From the NCBI RefSeq assembly GCF_016612865.1, contig NZ_JAENZZ010000003.1:124001-188000 (forward strand): a stretch of DNA of 64,000 nt, given 5' to 3'. The stretch is from Blastococcus sp. TML/M2B (GTDB lineage: Bacteria; Actinomycetota; Actinomycetes; Mycobacteriales; Geodermatophilaceae). The notes under the pieces were generated by a model. It was not told where the DNA came from. It saw only the letters and a program-made list of their open reading frames with translations, and ran no database searches. Positions 20,807 to 30,231 of the stretch are shown here, in pieces (position 1 is the first letter of the stretch; the number at the start of each line of letters is the position of its first letter). The translations under genes were made by a program, and so were the position numbers.

Positions 20807-21994
20807 TCAGAGGTCGCCGGGGAGGGCGAAGGTGCCCGTGGGAGGGTCGGCCTCGGCGGGCAGGAAGAGCCGCTGGACGGCGGCGAGCACGCCCTGGGCG
20901 ATCGAGCCGCGCAGGCGGGCGTCGAGCAGCAGCAGCCGGTCCACCGGGTGGGAGAGGTAGCCGACGTCGAGGCGGACGGCCGGCATCCGGCTCATCCGGA
21001 GCAGGTCCCAGGTCTTGGCGTGCGAGTCCAGGTCGAGCAGGCCGGTGCGGGCGACCACCTCGCGGCGGGCGAGGTTGGCGAACTGCTCGCCGACGGTGGA
21101 CGACGCCCCGGAGCCGGTGCCGTAGTAGAAGCTGGCGACCCCGCGGGCGTGCTCGGACTCGTGCGCGTCCACGTGCAGGGAGAGGAAGAGGTCGGCCCGC
21201 GCGTCGTTGGCGAAGGCGGTGCGCTCGGTGGCCGTCGGGTTCTGGTGCCGGCCGCGGGTCAGGTAGACCGTGGCGCCGGCGGCCGCCAGCCGGCCCTCGA
21301 TCCGCGAGGCGAGGTCGAAGACGAGGTCGGCCTCGGTCGTCTCGCCGTGCGTGTGGCCGGGGTCCTCGCCGCCGTGGCCGGGGTCGATGACGATCCGGCG
21401 GCGGATGAGGTGCGGCCCGCTGTCGACGAACGACGCGCTCTGCCGCAGCAGCTGGGGGCGGCCACCGGTGACCTTGCGGCCGAGCTGGCGCAGCGCGCGC
21501 AGGGTGGCCGGGCCGCAGGTGCCGTCGGAGGTCAGGCCGTAGTCGCGCTGGAAGGCCCGCAGCCCGGTCTCGGTGTCGACGCCGAAGACGCCGTCCACCG
21601 GGCCCGCGTCGTAGCCGAGCTCGTGCAGCCGCTCCTGCAGGTTGATGACGTCGTCACCGCGGACGGCGCGCTCGGGGTCGTAGCGCAGCAGCCGGTCACC
21701 GAGGGACCAGCGGGCCTCGTTGAGTGCGCGGTAGGTCTCCTCGCCCACCCGGCCGTCCACCGACAGCCCGCGGTTCTGCTGGAAGTGCCGGACGGCGAGC
21801 TCGGTCGCGGCGTCGTAGACGGCGGCGTCGAGCGCGACGTCGGGGAGGGTGGCCGTGGCCTGCGGTGGGTGGGGCGCGGCGCTGCCGTCGCCGTCGGGCA
21901 GCAGCCCCAGGCTGCGCAGCGCCGTCTGCACGTCGGCCACCGCGGCTCCACGATCGCCGAGCCTCAGGATCTGCATACCGGTGTTGGCTCCCAT
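20807..21994 (-). CDS. cwlM: CwlM-like N-acetylmuramoyl-L-alanine amidase-fold protein
   Basis: Two peptidoglycan-binding repeats (about residues 8-95 and 112-172: AVADVQTALRSLGLLPDG, NLQERLHELGYDAGPVDGVF) precede an Amidase_3 domain (about 195-380). In mycobacteria the orthologue beside trx genes is a regulator of MurA rather than an active amidase and has lost zinc ligands. Here IDPGHGGEDPG, TTEADLVFDLASRI and LFLSLHVDAHES keep the His, Glu and His positions, but the catalytic Glu near the end is Asp (VRLDVGYLSHPVD). There is no signal peptide, so it is cytoplasmic like mycobacterial CwlM. ATG at 21994 gives 395 residues; ATG 21976 is possible. It is followed by the double-hairpin repeat. 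Confidence 0.88.
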   Translation of the reverse strand: MGANTGMQILRLGDRGAAVADVQTALRSLGLLPDGDGSAAPHPPQATATLPDVALDAAVYDAATELAVRHFQQNRGLSVDGRVGEETYRALNEARWSLGDRLLRYDPERAVRGDDVINLQERLHELGYDAGPVDGVFGVDTETGLRAFQRDYGLTSDGTCGPATLRALRQLGRKVTGGRPQLLRQSASFVDSGPHLIRRRIVIDPGHGGEDPGHTHGETTEADLVFDLASRIEGRLAAAGATVYLTRGRHQNPTATERTAFANDARADLFLSLHVDAHESEHARGVASFYYGTGSGASSTVGEQFANLARREVVARTGLLDLDSHAKTWDLLRMSRMPAVRLDVGYLSHPVDRLLLLDARLRGSIAQGVLAAVQRLFLPAEADPPTGTFALPGDL

Positions 21995-22134
21995 CGTGCC
22001 CACGATTGTCGTCCCCGGCCCCCGTCCCGGCCCAGCGGGGGTACCCCGGAACGGCCACGGGTCCACCTGCCCGGGTGGGCGGGTGGACCCGTTGGGTTCC
22101 GCGGAGTCGTTCCCCTGCGCCGCAGGGGTCCGGC

Positions 22135-22461
22135 TCAGATGTAGTCGGCGAGGTCGCTGAGGATCGCGCCCTTGGGCTTGGCGCCGATGATGCTCTTCAC
22201 CGGCTTGCCGCCCTGGAACACCGTCATCGTCGGGATCGACATGACCTGGTAGTCGCGCGCGATCTGCGGGTTCTCGTCGATGTTGAGCTTGGCGATCGTC
22301 AGCTTGTCGCCGTGCTCGGCGGCGATCTCCTCCAGCACGGGGGCGACCATCTTGCAGGGGCCGCACCACTCCGCCCAGAAGTCGACCAGGACGGGCTTGT
22401 CGCTGCCCAGCACGTCGCTGGCGAAGCTGGTGTCGGTGACCGTCACGGTGTTGCCTGCCAT
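22135..22461 (-). CDS. trxA: Thioredoxin
   Basis: 108-residue thioredoxin, a cytoplasmic disulfide reductant recharged by the adjacent reductase. The active site is FWAEWCGPCKMVAPVLEEIA (Cys-Gly-Pro-Cys at about 32-35). Further family features: VLVDFWAEW, KLNIDENPQIARDYQVMSIP with the cis-proline, and TMTVFQGGKP. ATG start with GGGAG about 9 bases upstream. It lies 86 bases downstream of trxB in the same direction. Confidence 0.97.
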   Translation of the reverse strand: MAGNTVTVTDTSFASDVLGSDKPVLVDFWAEWCGPCKMVAPVLEEIAAEHGDKLTIAKLNIDENPQIARDYQVMSIPTMTVFQGGKPVKSIIGAKPKGAILSDLADYI

Positions 22462-22547
22462 CGGTCGTTCTCCCTCTCGGTCGCTTGCTCGAAGTCCTGC
22501 GGGAAGAACCCGCGGGACGGTGGTTCTATGCCCGGTCGGCCGGGCGC

Positions 22548-23558
22548 TCAGCGCTCGTCGAAGGTGTCGGCGAGCCAGCGCTCGGCGTCGATCGCTGCGG
22601 CGGCACCGGTGCCGGCCGAGGTGATCGCCTGTCGGTAGATACGGTCGACGACGTCGCCGCAGGCGAAGACGCCGTCGATGTTGGTGCGGGTGGTCGGGTG
22701 CTCGACCTGGATGTAGCCCTCGTCGTCGAGCTTGAGCTGCCCGACGAACAGCTCGGTGCGCGGGTCGTGGCCGATGGCCACGAACAGGCCGCTCACCGGC
22801 AGGGTCTCGGTGGCGCCGGTGGTGGCGTCGGTGAGCTCGACCGAGGAGACGGTGCTGTCGCCGTGCACCTCGGTGACCTGCTTGCCCAGCGCCCAGCGGA
22901 TCTTCTCGTTGTCCTGCGCGCGCTTCTGCATGATCTTGGAGGCGCGCAGCTCGTCCCGCCGGTGGACGACGGTGACGCTCTTGGCGAAGCGGGTGAGGAA
23001 GGTCGCCTCCTCCATCGCCGAGTCACCACCGCCGACGACGGCGATGTCCTGGTCGCGGAAGAAGAACCCGTCGCAGGTGGCGCAGGCGGAGACGCCGCGG
23101 CCCAGCAGGCGCTGCTCGTTCTCCAGGCCCAGGTACCGGTACTTGGAGCCGGTGGCCACGATGACCGCGTGCGCGCGGTGCACCTCGTCGCCCACCTTCA
23201 CGATCTTCGGGGTGGCGGTGAGGTCGACCTCGGTGACGTCCCTCGGGACCAGCTCGGCGCCGAACTTCTCGGCCTGCGTGCGCATGTCGTCCATGAGCTG
23301 CGGGCCCTGGATCCCCGCGGGGAAACCGGGGAAGTTCTCGACCTCGGTGGTCGTCATCAGCGCGCCGCCGAACTGCGAGCCCTCGAACACCAGCGGGTGG
23401 AGGTTGGCGCGCGCGGCGTAGGTGGCGGCGGTGTAGCCCGCGGGGCCGGACCCGATGATGATCAGGTCGCGGATGCCGTCGTGCTCGGCCGGCGGGATGA
23501 CGGGGTCGACGATCTCTTCCGTCGTCACGGCGGGACCGGGGGTGGGGGAGTCACTCAC
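22548..23558 (-). CDS. trxB: Thioredoxin-disulfide reductase
   Basis: FAD/NADPH enzyme that reduces thioredoxin. About 336 residues with the GTG start at 23558 ([15 protein letters not shown]); a GTG nine bases further upstream is possible. FAD motif: [20 protein letters not shown] (about 32-51). Redox site: [11 protein letters not shown] (Cys-Ala-Thr-Cys). NADPH motif: [18 protein letters not shown]. The end of the FAD domain is [20 protein letters not shown]. In mycobacteria sigM lies between murJ and trxB; here the pseudokinase gene precedes trxB directly and no sigma factor is present. Confidence 0.96.
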   Translation of the reverse strand: MSDSPTPGPAVTTEEIVDPVIPPAEHDGIRDLIIIGSGPAGYTAATYAARANLHPLVFEGSQFGGALMTTTEVENFPGFPAGIQGPQLMDDMRTQAEKFGAELVPRDVTEVDLTATPKIVKVGDEVHRAHAVIVATGSKYRYLGLENEQRLLGRGVSACATCDGFFFRDQDIAVVGGGDSAMEEATFLTRFAKSVTVVHRRDELRASKIMQKRAQDNEKIRWALGKQVTEVHGDSTVSSVELTDATTGATETLPVSGLFVAIGHDPRTELFVGQLKLDDEGYIQVEHPTTRTNIDGVFACGDVVDRIYRQAITSAGTGAAAAIDAERWLADTFDER

Positions 23559-23611
23559 AGGCGGCACAACGACGATCGTAGGTGCGGCATTCCGGGCCGC
23601 ACCCCGACGGG

Positions 23612-25258
23612 TCAGCCCGCTGCCTGGACGGTGACCTCGCCGATCTCGCCGGTGAACCCGTCGCCGCTCTCGACCAGCCCGGTGATCCACAGCAGCACGT
23701 ACCGGGCCTGGACCGGCTCGTCGAACCGCAGGTCGCTGGACTCCTGGAGCGTGCCGGAGGCGACCTGCTCGTAGCCGTCGAGGTCGTCGGCCCGGGTGTC
23801 CGCGGTGCGGATCTCGACGGTCGCGCCGGGACGGGGGGTGGTGACGGTGACGCCGGCGAGCGGCTGCGAGGAGCCCAGGTCGTAGACGATGCCCATGCCG
23901 GACTTGAGGTTGCCGAAGGCCGCCGAGCCCCGGTAGGTCACGGTGGACCAGGTGGTGCCCGGGTCGCCGTCGTAGGTCAGCGGGACGTCGCCGTCGTTCT
24001 CCGGCTCGCCGTCGCCCTCGGGGTCGAAGACCTCCGCGCCCTGCACCGTGGCGGCGGGGCCGGCCGGAGCGGCGTCGTCGCTCCCGGAGGCGCCGGCGGT
24101 GGGCACGCTGATCGAGGGCGTCGAGCCCTCGTCGACCGAGCCCGCGACCGACAGCAGGCTCGTGCCGACCCACCAGGCGAGCCCGATGACGACCAGCAGG
24201 GCGAGCAGGGGCAGGCCGACGACGAGCAGGCGGCGCCGGCCGCGGCCCTCGTCGTCGTCCTCGTCGTCGTACCCGGAGCCGGTGGGCGGACCGGTGTAGA
24301 GGTCCTCGCCCAGCGGGGGGAGGGCGCGGTCGTCGGACCGGGTGCCCGCGTAGGCGCCGGCGACGGGCGGGACCGAGCGGGCGTCGACGGTGTCGCCGTG
24401 CACGGCCGCGGCGACGACGGTGTCGCCCGCGCCGGGCGGGCGGACCGGCGGGACGGTGCCGGGGGCCGAGGGCCCGACCGGGTCGGGACGCTGCTCCTCG
24501 GCCGGCCGCTGCCGGTCGCCCCACGGCTGCTCGGAGCGCACGCCGGCGCCGGGGCGGGTGCGCGGCCGGTCGGCGAGGATCGCGGCCATCGCGGCGACGC
24601 TGGACAGCGCCTGGCCGGGCTCGGTGGAGCGCGCCCGCCGGGCCAGCGCCACCAGGTCGGAGGGGCCGCGCAGGGGCCGGGGCTCGGCCTCGCCGGGCCG
24701 CAGGCCGGTCAGGCACACCTCGAGCAGCGCGCCGAGGGCGGCGACGTCGCCGTCGATGCTGCCGCTCGCGGCGGGTACGCCGCGCAGGCCGACCAGGCCG
24801 TTGGGCCGCAGCACCACGTTGTCCGGCGTCAGCCCGCCGACCGCCAGGCCGACGCGGTGCGCCTCGGCGACGCCGTCGGCCAGCCGGCGCAGGACGGTGC
24901 GGATCTCCCGCTCGGGCAGCGGGCCCTCGGCCAGCCGCTCGGCCAGCGGGACGCCGTCGATCCACTCGTTGACGACGTAGGCGGCGCCGCCGGGGGCCTG
25001 CGGATCGCCGCTGCCCTCCGAGGCGTCGTAGACCATCGCCAGCGCGGGGGTGGCCAGGCCGCCGGCGGTCAGCGCGCGGGTGATCCACGCGTGCGCGGCG
25101 GGGCCGGCGGGGGTGTGCACGCGGACGGCGACGTCGCGGTTCAGGATCCGGTCCTTGGCCCGCCAGGTCTGGATGACGCCGGTCTCGGTCTGCTCGTCGG
25201 GACCCACCTGGTCCAGCGGCCGGTAGCGATCCGGGAGGCCGGTGACCGTGGACGTCAT
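23612..25258 (-). CDS. Membrane pseudokinase (MviN C-terminal equivalent)
   Basis: About 548 residues. Residues 1-250 have the overall shape of a Ser/Thr protein kinase but lack catalytic residues: the VAIK lysine is Arg ([11 protein letters not shown]), the HRD region reads [15 protein letters not shown], and the DFG position reads LRGV. A Pro-rich linker follows, then one membrane segment ([20 protein letters not shown], about 353-372), and an extracellular part with a discoidin/sugar-binding-like C-terminus ([26 protein letters not shown]). In Mycobacterium the same modules are fused to MurJ in one MviN protein, whose phosphorylated pseudokinase binds FhaA. Here it is a separate gene 82 bases after murJ. 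ATG 25258 is chosen because GGAG lies 5 bases upstream. Confidence 0.88.
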   Translation of the reverse strand: MTSTVTGLPDRYRPLDQVGPDEQTETGVIQTWRAKDRILNRDVAVRVHTPAGPAAHAWITRALTAGGLATPALAMVYDASEGSGDPQAPGGAAYVVNEWIDGVPLAERLAEGPLPEREIRTVLRRLADGVAEAHRVGLAVGGLTPDNVVLRPNGLVGLRGVPAASGSIDGDVAALGALLEVCLTGLRPGEAEPRPLRGPSDLVALARRARSTEPGQALSSVAAMAAILADRPRTRPGAGVRSEQPWGDRQRPAEEQRPDPVGPSAPGTVPPVRPPGAGDTVVAAAVHGDTVDARSVPPVAGAYAGTRSDDRALPPLGEDLYTGPPTGSGYDDEDDDEGRGRRRLLVVGLPLLALLVVIGLAWWVGTSLLSVAGSVDEGSTPSISVPTAGASGSDDAAPAGPAATVQGAEVFDPEGDGEPENDGDVPLTYDGDPGTTWSTVTYRGSAAFGNLKSGMGIVYDLGSSQPLAGVTVTTPRPGATVEIRTADTRADDLDGYEQVASGTLQESSDLRFDEPVQARYVLLWITGLVESGDGFTGEIGEVTVQAAG

Positions 25259-25340
25259 CGACACTCCGACCCCCTGTCCTGCTGCGGCGGCCGGTGCGGC
25301 CCACCGGCATCGGCGCCGCCTCCCTGCGAGGACGTGCGGG

Positions 25341-27314
25341 TCATCCGCGTCCGATGCGGGCCCTGACGGCTGCCAGGGGTCCGCGGAGCTCCGGTACGCG
25401 GGCGACCACGAGACCTGCGAGAGCCGCGGCGCCGATGACCACGGTACCGACCGCCACCCGGCCGAGCGACCCTGCGGTGGACGATCCGAACAGGTCGTCG
25501 GTCACGATCAGGACAAGGAGGCCGAGCAGGGCCGCGGCCAACGACGCCGCGGCGACCCGGGCGACCTGGAGCAGGGTCGCGCGGGTGCGCAGCGCCCCGA
25601 GCCGCCGGCGCAGCGCGAGGTCCCCGAGGACCCAGCCGGCGAGGTAGGTGATGCTGGTCGCGAGCATCAGCCCGGCCACCACGTGCTCCGGCCCGACGAC
25701 GGCCGGCACGAGCAGCAGCAGCGGCACCCGGACGGCGACCATGCCCAGCTGGATCAGCGTGGGCGTGCGGGCGTCCTTCATCGCGTAGAAGACGCGCAGC
25801 TGGAGCAGGGTGACCGCCATGGGCAGCAGCCCGAAGGCGCCCAGGGCCAGTGCGGTGCCGATCGCCTCGGCGTCGGCGACCGAGGTGTTGCCGCGGGCGA
25901 AGGCGACGACGCCGAGAGCCGGGCCGAGCACGGTGAGCAGGGCGGTCACCGGGAGCAGCCCGAGCGCGGAGAGCCGGGTGCCGAGGGAGAGGTCGGAGAC
26001 GACGCCGGGAACGTCGTGCCGGGAGGCCGCCCGGCTCATGCGCGGCACGAGCGCGGTGAGCAGCGCGACGCCGATGATCCCGTAGGGCATCTGGAACAGC
26101 AGGCTGGCGTTGGCGAAGCCGTAGGAGCCCAGGCCGCCCTCCCGGCCGGCGGCGTTGGCCACCCGGGTGGCGACGACGACGCCCACCTGGCTGATCGCCA
26201 CGTAGCCGATCACCCACAGGCCGAGCGAGCCGGCCTCCCTGAGCCCGGTGTCGCGCAGCCCCCAGCGGGGTCGCAGCGGGACGCCGGCCCGCGACAGGAG
26301 CGGCAGCAGCACCAGCGCCTGGACGGCGATGCCCAAGGTGGTGCCGATGCCCAGCAGCCACACCTGCCCGGAGGTGATGGTCACCGGCGTGAGCTCGCCG
26401 GGCCCGCTCGCCGCGATGAGCAGGCCCCCGGTGGCGATGACCACCAGGTTGTTGAGGACCGGCGCCCACGCGGGCGGGCCGAAGACCCCCCGGGAGTTGA
26501 GGATCGCCTGCGCCAGGGCGCCCACGCCGTAGAAGACGATCTCCAGCAGCAGGATGCGGGCCAGCCAGTTGGCCAGGCTCACCTGGTCCGGGTCGTCGCT
26601 GATCCCGTAGAGCCGGGTCAGGAGCGGCGCAGCCAGCACCGCCAGCGCGGTGACGACGACGAGCCCGGCGGTGGCGATGGTGGCCAGCCGCTGGGCATAG
26701 CCGACGCCGCCGTCGCGGTCCCGCTCCTGGGCGTGCACCAGCAGCGGGACGACCACGGAGGTCAGCACCCCGCCGAGGAGCAGCTCGTAGACGATGTTCG
26801 GCAGCGTGTTGGCGGTGTTGTAGGCGTCGCCGACCAGCGCGATACCCAGGGCCGCGGTGAGCACCATCGTGCGGGCCAGGCCGGTGATGCGGGAGACCAG
26901 CGTGGCCACGGCCATGGTGCCCGCGGCGCGCAGGATGCCCCCGCTGGCGCCGGGCGCGCCCTCGCGCTGCTCGACGTCGTCGTCGGTCTCCTGCTCCGCG
27001 CGGGGCACCGGCGGCAGCACCGGCATCGGGAAGACCTGGGTCTCGTCCGCGGCCGGCACCCAGCGGTGCCGCAGCGGCGGCAGCGGGGGGACCGGCGTCC
27101 CCTCGGCGCGCGGGCGCCGGCCCGGCTGCAGCGGCGGCTGGCCACGGCGCACCGGCGGGGGCACCGGCGGCAGTGCGTGCCGGCCGTCGTCGGGGACGGC
27201 GAAAGGGGCGCCCTCGGGCGGGGTGGCGCGGTAGGGCGCGGGCGGCAGCGGCCGCCCCACCGGCGGCCGGGCCCGGTCGGGCACCTGCTGCTCGTCGTCG
27301 GGAGGGGTGCTCAC
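25341..27314 (-). CDS. murJ: Lipid II flippase MurJ
   Basis: MOP-superfamily transporter that flips lipid II across the membrane for peptidoglycan synthesis. 657 residues: about 130 residues of Pro-rich, charged cytoplasmic N-terminus, then 14 predicted membrane segments. Typical stretches: AAGTMAVATLVSRITGLART, YNTANTLPNIVYELLLGGVL, SYGFANASLLFQMPYGIIGV and LRVFYAMKDARTPTLIQLG. It ends after the last membrane segments (VPELRGPLAAVRARIGRG) and lacks the kinase-like region found in mycobacterial MviN. GTG start overlaps the stop of the upstream gene. The order NUDIX - surface protein - murJ matches the mycobacterial mutT4-Rv3909-mviN. Confidence 0.95.
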   Translation of the reverse strand: MSTPPDDEQQVPDRARPPVGRPLPPAPYRATPPEGAPFAVPDDGRHALPPVPPPVRRGQPPLQPGRRPRAEGTPVPPLPPLRHRWVPAADETQVFPMPVLPPVPRAEQETDDDVEQREGAPGASGGILRAAGTMAVATLVSRITGLARTMVLTAALGIALVGDAYNTANTLPNIVYELLLGGVLTSVVVPLLVHAQERDRDGGVGYAQRLATIATAGLVVVTALAVLAAPLLTRLYGISDDPDQVSLANWLARILLLEIVFYGVGALAQAILNSRGVFGPPAWAPVLNNLVVIATGGLLIAASGPGELTPVTITSGQVWLLGIGTTLGIAVQALVLLPLLSRAGVPLRPRWGLRDTGLREAGSLGLWVIGYVAISQVGVVVATRVANAAGREGGLGSYGFANASLLFQMPYGIIGVALLTALVPRMSRAASRHDVPGVVSDLSLGTRLSALGLLPVTALLTVLGPALGVVAFARGNTSVADAEAIGTALALGAFGLLPMAVTLLQLRVFYAMKDARTPTLIQLGMVAVRVPLLLLVPAVVGPEHVVAGLMLATSITYLAGWVLGDLALRRRLGALRTRATLLQVARVAAASLAAALLGLLVLIVTDDLFGSSTAGSLGRVAVGTVVIGAAALAGLVVARVPELRGPLAAVRARIGRG

Positions 27315-29716
27315 ACGGGGCTCCGCGTCGGGATGCCGTCGGGGCCCAGCGGCGGCCCGCCGGCCTCGGCGCCGGCGGCGCGGGCCCGGCGGCGCAGCAC
27401 GAACACCACCAGCCGGCGGAGGAACAGCAGCCCGAGCAGGGCGGCGGCCCCGATGGTGATGATCAGCGAGATCGGCCCGTAGGCGGTGCTGCGCACCTGG
27501 AGCTGCACGCGCTCGCCGAGCGGGGCGCCGCCGGGGGTGGTCAGCGTGGCCGTGACCGCGAAGCCGCCGGACTGGCCCACCGAGGTCGGCACCTGCAGCA
27601 CCGCGCGCTCACCCGGCGCGAGCACCCGGACGCCGATGTCGCCGATGGACAGCGCCCGGTTGCCGCGGGCCCGCACCTCGGGCAGCACCCGCACGGCGAA
27701 GGGCAGGTCGTTGCGGACGGTGAGTACTAGGGGCGCGTCGCTGGAGGCCAGCGTGTACGTGCCGTCGGCCGGCGCCAGCAGGGTCACCTGGCCACGCATC
27801 CGCTGCATCGTGGCCGCCAGGTCGACGGCGGCGTCCCGGAAGCCGCCGGGGTCGGTCCGCCAGGCCACCGAGGTGCCGCGGGCGGTCGCGGCGTCGAACG
27901 CCTGCAGCGCGGTGCCGGCGTCGCCCTCGACGGCGCGCGCCAGGTCGTCCCGCGAGGCGGTGGCGTCGCGGACGGTCAGCAGCCCGGCCGGGTCGAGGCG
28001 GGCGGCGTCGTCGCCCGGCTCGACCAGCTCGCCGTCCTCGGTGGGGGTGCCGGCGGTGAGCGACTCGAGGGTCGTGGCGCGCAGCCAGGGCAGCGTGGCG
28101 GTGTCGGCCATCATCGCGCCGGCGCTGTCGGGCCCGGCGTCGACGTCGCGCGGCGCGGCGACCAGCACGGTCTGCTCCGTCCCGGGCGGCGCCTGCGCGG
28201 TGAGGACGCCGAGCTCGGCGAGGTAGCGCTGCTCGGCCAGCCGCGGGCCGCCCTCGGCCACCTCGCCGAGGCCGACGACGTGCCCGAGCCGGGCGTCGGC
28301 GACCAGGCCGCCGACCGGGCCGGACGGGGAGCCGACGGTGACGGCGGCCGCGGCGGTGGGGTCGCCCAGGCCGATGGCGGAGTTCCCGGTGCTGACGGCG
28401 TCGGGGCCGAGCACCACCTGCTCGATCCCGCCCTCCTGGAGGCGGGCCAGCGTGCCTGGGAGCAGGGTGCCGCCCGGCGCCCAGGCGAGGTCGGTGCGCG
28501 GCTCGACGTCGAGCGCCTCGGCGAGGATGCGTGCCCCGGCCCCCTCGTCGGGGGCGGTGGGCCCGGCGGGGGCCTCGGACTCCGCCGCGGGTGCCGTCGG
28601 GGTGCCGGTCGGGGTCCCGTCCGCAGCGGCGGGCGGGTCCTGGGCGGTGCCCGCCCCGGTGCCGGGCAGGCTGCGGGTGACGACCTCGCCGAGGCCGGCC
28701 CGCTCGAGGGCGTCGGCGTCGACGTCGCCGTAGGGCAGGGCGACGACGGCGTGCACCGCGGCCACGGTGCGCAGCCGGGCCAGGAACTCCCTCGCGGCGT
28801 CGGTGCCGGCGCCCTGCCCGCCGGGGACCTCGTAGGGGCCGGCGGCCATGACCTCGAGCTCCTCGATCAGCGCCGGGTCGATCGCGAGGGTCACCGGCAC
28901 GTCCGGGACGGGGGTGGCCGAGCCCGGCGGCGTCGGCGTGGGCAGCCGCTCGACGACGCTGAGCGCGCGGTCGAGCCGGCCCTCCGGGGAGACCGACTCG
29001 GCCAGGTCGTCGTCGGCGAACCGGCCCGACGCGGTCCGGTGCGTGCGCTCGGTGAGCGGCCACAGCCAGGCGACGGCGGTGCGCGCCACCGGCTGGAGCG
29101 GCTGCTGCACGACGAAGGTGGACAGCTCGCCGACGCGGCGGACGTCGCCGTCCACGCTGCCGTTGACGTTGAGCAGCACGGGGTAGACGCCGTCGCGGTC
29201 CAGGCGCAGCTCGGCGGAGTCGACGGTGTAGCTGAAGGAGACGGTCTCGCCGGCGGGGACGAGCTCCGGGCCGTCCTGGAAGGGCGCGACGACGGCCGAG
29301 GGCTCGTCCCCGTCGGCGTCCGCGTCGGCCAGGTCGGCCCGGCTGAGCAGGACGTCGCCGCGCTGGAGGCGGATGGTGACGCCCTCGATCGGCGTCGTCC
29401 CGGTGTTGGTCAGGAAGCCGCGGACGGTCACCAGGGACCCGGGGGTGACGGTCCGCGGCTCGAAGCCCTTGACGTCGACGCGGATCGGGCGGTCGGGATC
29501 GCTGTCGTCGTCGTCGCTGGGCGCCGCGGCGAGCACCGGCGGGGCCGTGGCGGGGGCGGGTGCCGCCGACGCGGGCGGGGCCAGCGCGCACACGGTGCTG
29601 AGCAGGACGGGCAGGAGGGCGGCGCGCAGCAGCGCCCCGCGCCGGGCGCCGGGGCGGTCGGGACCGGGGGCGACGGCAGGGCGGCCACCGGTGCCGCCGG
29701 CGGCCGGCCGGATCAC
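27311..29716 (-). CDS. Large membrane-anchored surface protein (Rv3909-like, DUF6049)
   Basis: 801 residues, function unknown. A signal peptide is seen at about 22-50 ([20 protein letters not shown], cleavage near ASA). The extracellular part starts with an NEW3/CARDB-like beta domain ([20 protein letters not shown]), followed by a large region with [13 protein letters not shown] and [18 protein letters not shown] that recalls polysaccharide-deacetylase-like folds. It ends with one membrane helix ([20 protein letters not shown]) and a basic tail. Mycobacterial Rv3909 (about 800 residues) occupies the same position before mviN. The GTG start overlaps the NUDIX gene by 4 bp, and the end overlaps murJ by 4 bp, so the three are one operon. 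The role is probably envelope-related, by context. Confidence 0.88.
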   Translation of the reverse strand: MIRPAAGGTGGRPAVAPGPDRPGARRGALLRAALLPVLLSTVCALAPPASAAPAPATAPPVLAAAPSDDDDSDPDRPIRVDVKGFEPRTVTPGSLVTVRGFLTNTGTTPIEGVTIRLQRGDVLLSRADLADADADGDEPSAVVAPFQDGPELVPAGETVSFSYTVDSAELRLDRDGVYPVLLNVNGSVDGDVRRVGELSTFVVQQPLQPVARTAVAWLWPLTERTHRTASGRFADDDLAESVSPEGRLDRALSVVERLPTPTPPGSATPVPDVPVTLAIDPALIEELEVMAAGPYEVPGGQGAGTDAAREFLARLRTVAAVHAVVALPYGDVDADALERAGLGEVVTRSLPGTGAGTAQDPPAAADGTPTGTPTAPAAESEAPAGPTAPDEGAGARILAEALDVEPRTDLAWAPGGTLLPGTLARLQEGGIEQVVLGPDAVSTGNSAIGLGDPTAAAAVTVGSPSGPVGGLVADARLGHVVGLGEVAEGGPRLAEQRYLAELGVLTAQAPPGTEQTVLVAAPRDVDAGPDSAGAMMADTATLPWLRATTLESLTAGTPTEDGELVEPGDDAARLDPAGLLTVRDATASRDDLARAVEGDAGTALQAFDAATARGTSVAWRTDPGGFRDAAVDLAATMQRMRGQVTLLAPADGTYTLASSDAPLVLTVRNDLPFAVRVLPEVRARGNRALSIGDIGVRVLAPGERAVLQVPTSVGQSGGFAVTATLTTPGGAPLGERVQLQVRSTAYGPISLIITIGAAALLGLLFLRRLVVFVLRRRARAAGAEAGGPPLGPDGIPTRSPV

Positions 29717-30189
29717 GCGGTGTCGGCCAGCAGACCGGGCGCACGCTCGACGAGGGCGCGCTCGTCGGCGTAGGCGAGCCGGCCGCTCAGCTCGTCCAGC
29801 GGCACCCAGGCCACCTCGGTCACCTCGACGTCGGCGTCGGAGAGCGCGCCCCCGACGGCCCGGAGGAGGAAGTGGTGCACCGTCTTGTGCACGCGGCGGC
29901 CGTCGGCGACGAACCAGAAGTCGATGATCCCGAGCGGGGCGACGACCTCGCCGATGATCCCGGTCTCCTCCTCGACCTCGCGGACGGCGGTGTCCTCGGG
30001 GGTCTCGCCGGCCTCGATGTGACCCTTGGGGAGGGACCACAGCAGGCGGCCGCGGCGGTCGGTGCGGCCGATGAGGGCGGCACGGGGCCCGTGCACGCCG
30101 TCGTCGGAGACCACCAGGCCCCCGGCGGAGGTCTCGTCGACCCGACGCAGCCGGCGGCCGGGGCGCCCTCGTCCGCCGGTCCCAGCCAT
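29713..30189 (-). CDS. NUDIX hydrolase (MutT4-like)
   Basis: 158 residues. The Nudix box is complete: [20 protein letters not shown] followed by TGI (GX5EX7REUXEEXGU). It is preceded by LLWSLPKG and followed by [20 protein letters not shown], the latter shared with mycobacterial MutT4, which lies in the same place between pcnA and Rv3909. It hydrolyses a nucleoside diphosphate linked to another moiety; the substrate is unknown. ATG 30189 is chosen because no Shine-Dalgarno exists and a TACCCT hexamer lies 6 bases upstream, as for a leaderless mRNA. It is divergent from pcnA with only 42 bases between. Confidence 0.9.
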   Translation of the reverse strand: MAGTGGRGRPGRRLRRVDETSAGGLVVSDDGVHGPRAALIGRTDRRGRLLWSLPKGHIEAGETPEDTAVREVEEETGIIGEVVAPLGIIDFWFVADGRRVHKTVHHFLLRAVGGALSDADVEVTEVAWVPLDELSGRLAYADERALVERAPGLLADTA

Positions 30190-30195
30190 GCCAGG

Positions 30196-30201
30196 AGGGT
30201 A
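30196..30201 (-). promoter_or_regulatory. -10 box of leaderless NUDIX operon
   Basis: TACCCT on the minus strand, 6 bases upstream of the ATG, with no ribosome binding site between. This spacing puts the transcription start at or next to the start codon. Confidence 0.5.
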
Positions 30202-30217
30202 GCGCGACAACTCGCAC

Positions 30218-30223
30218 TACTCT
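30218..30223 (+). promoter_or_regulatory. -10 box of leaderless pcnA
   Basis: TACTCT, 8 bases upstream of the GTG start, with no Shine-Dalgarno. It is back to back with the NUDIX promoter. Confidence 0.5.
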
Positions 30224-30231
30224 GGTCGGTC

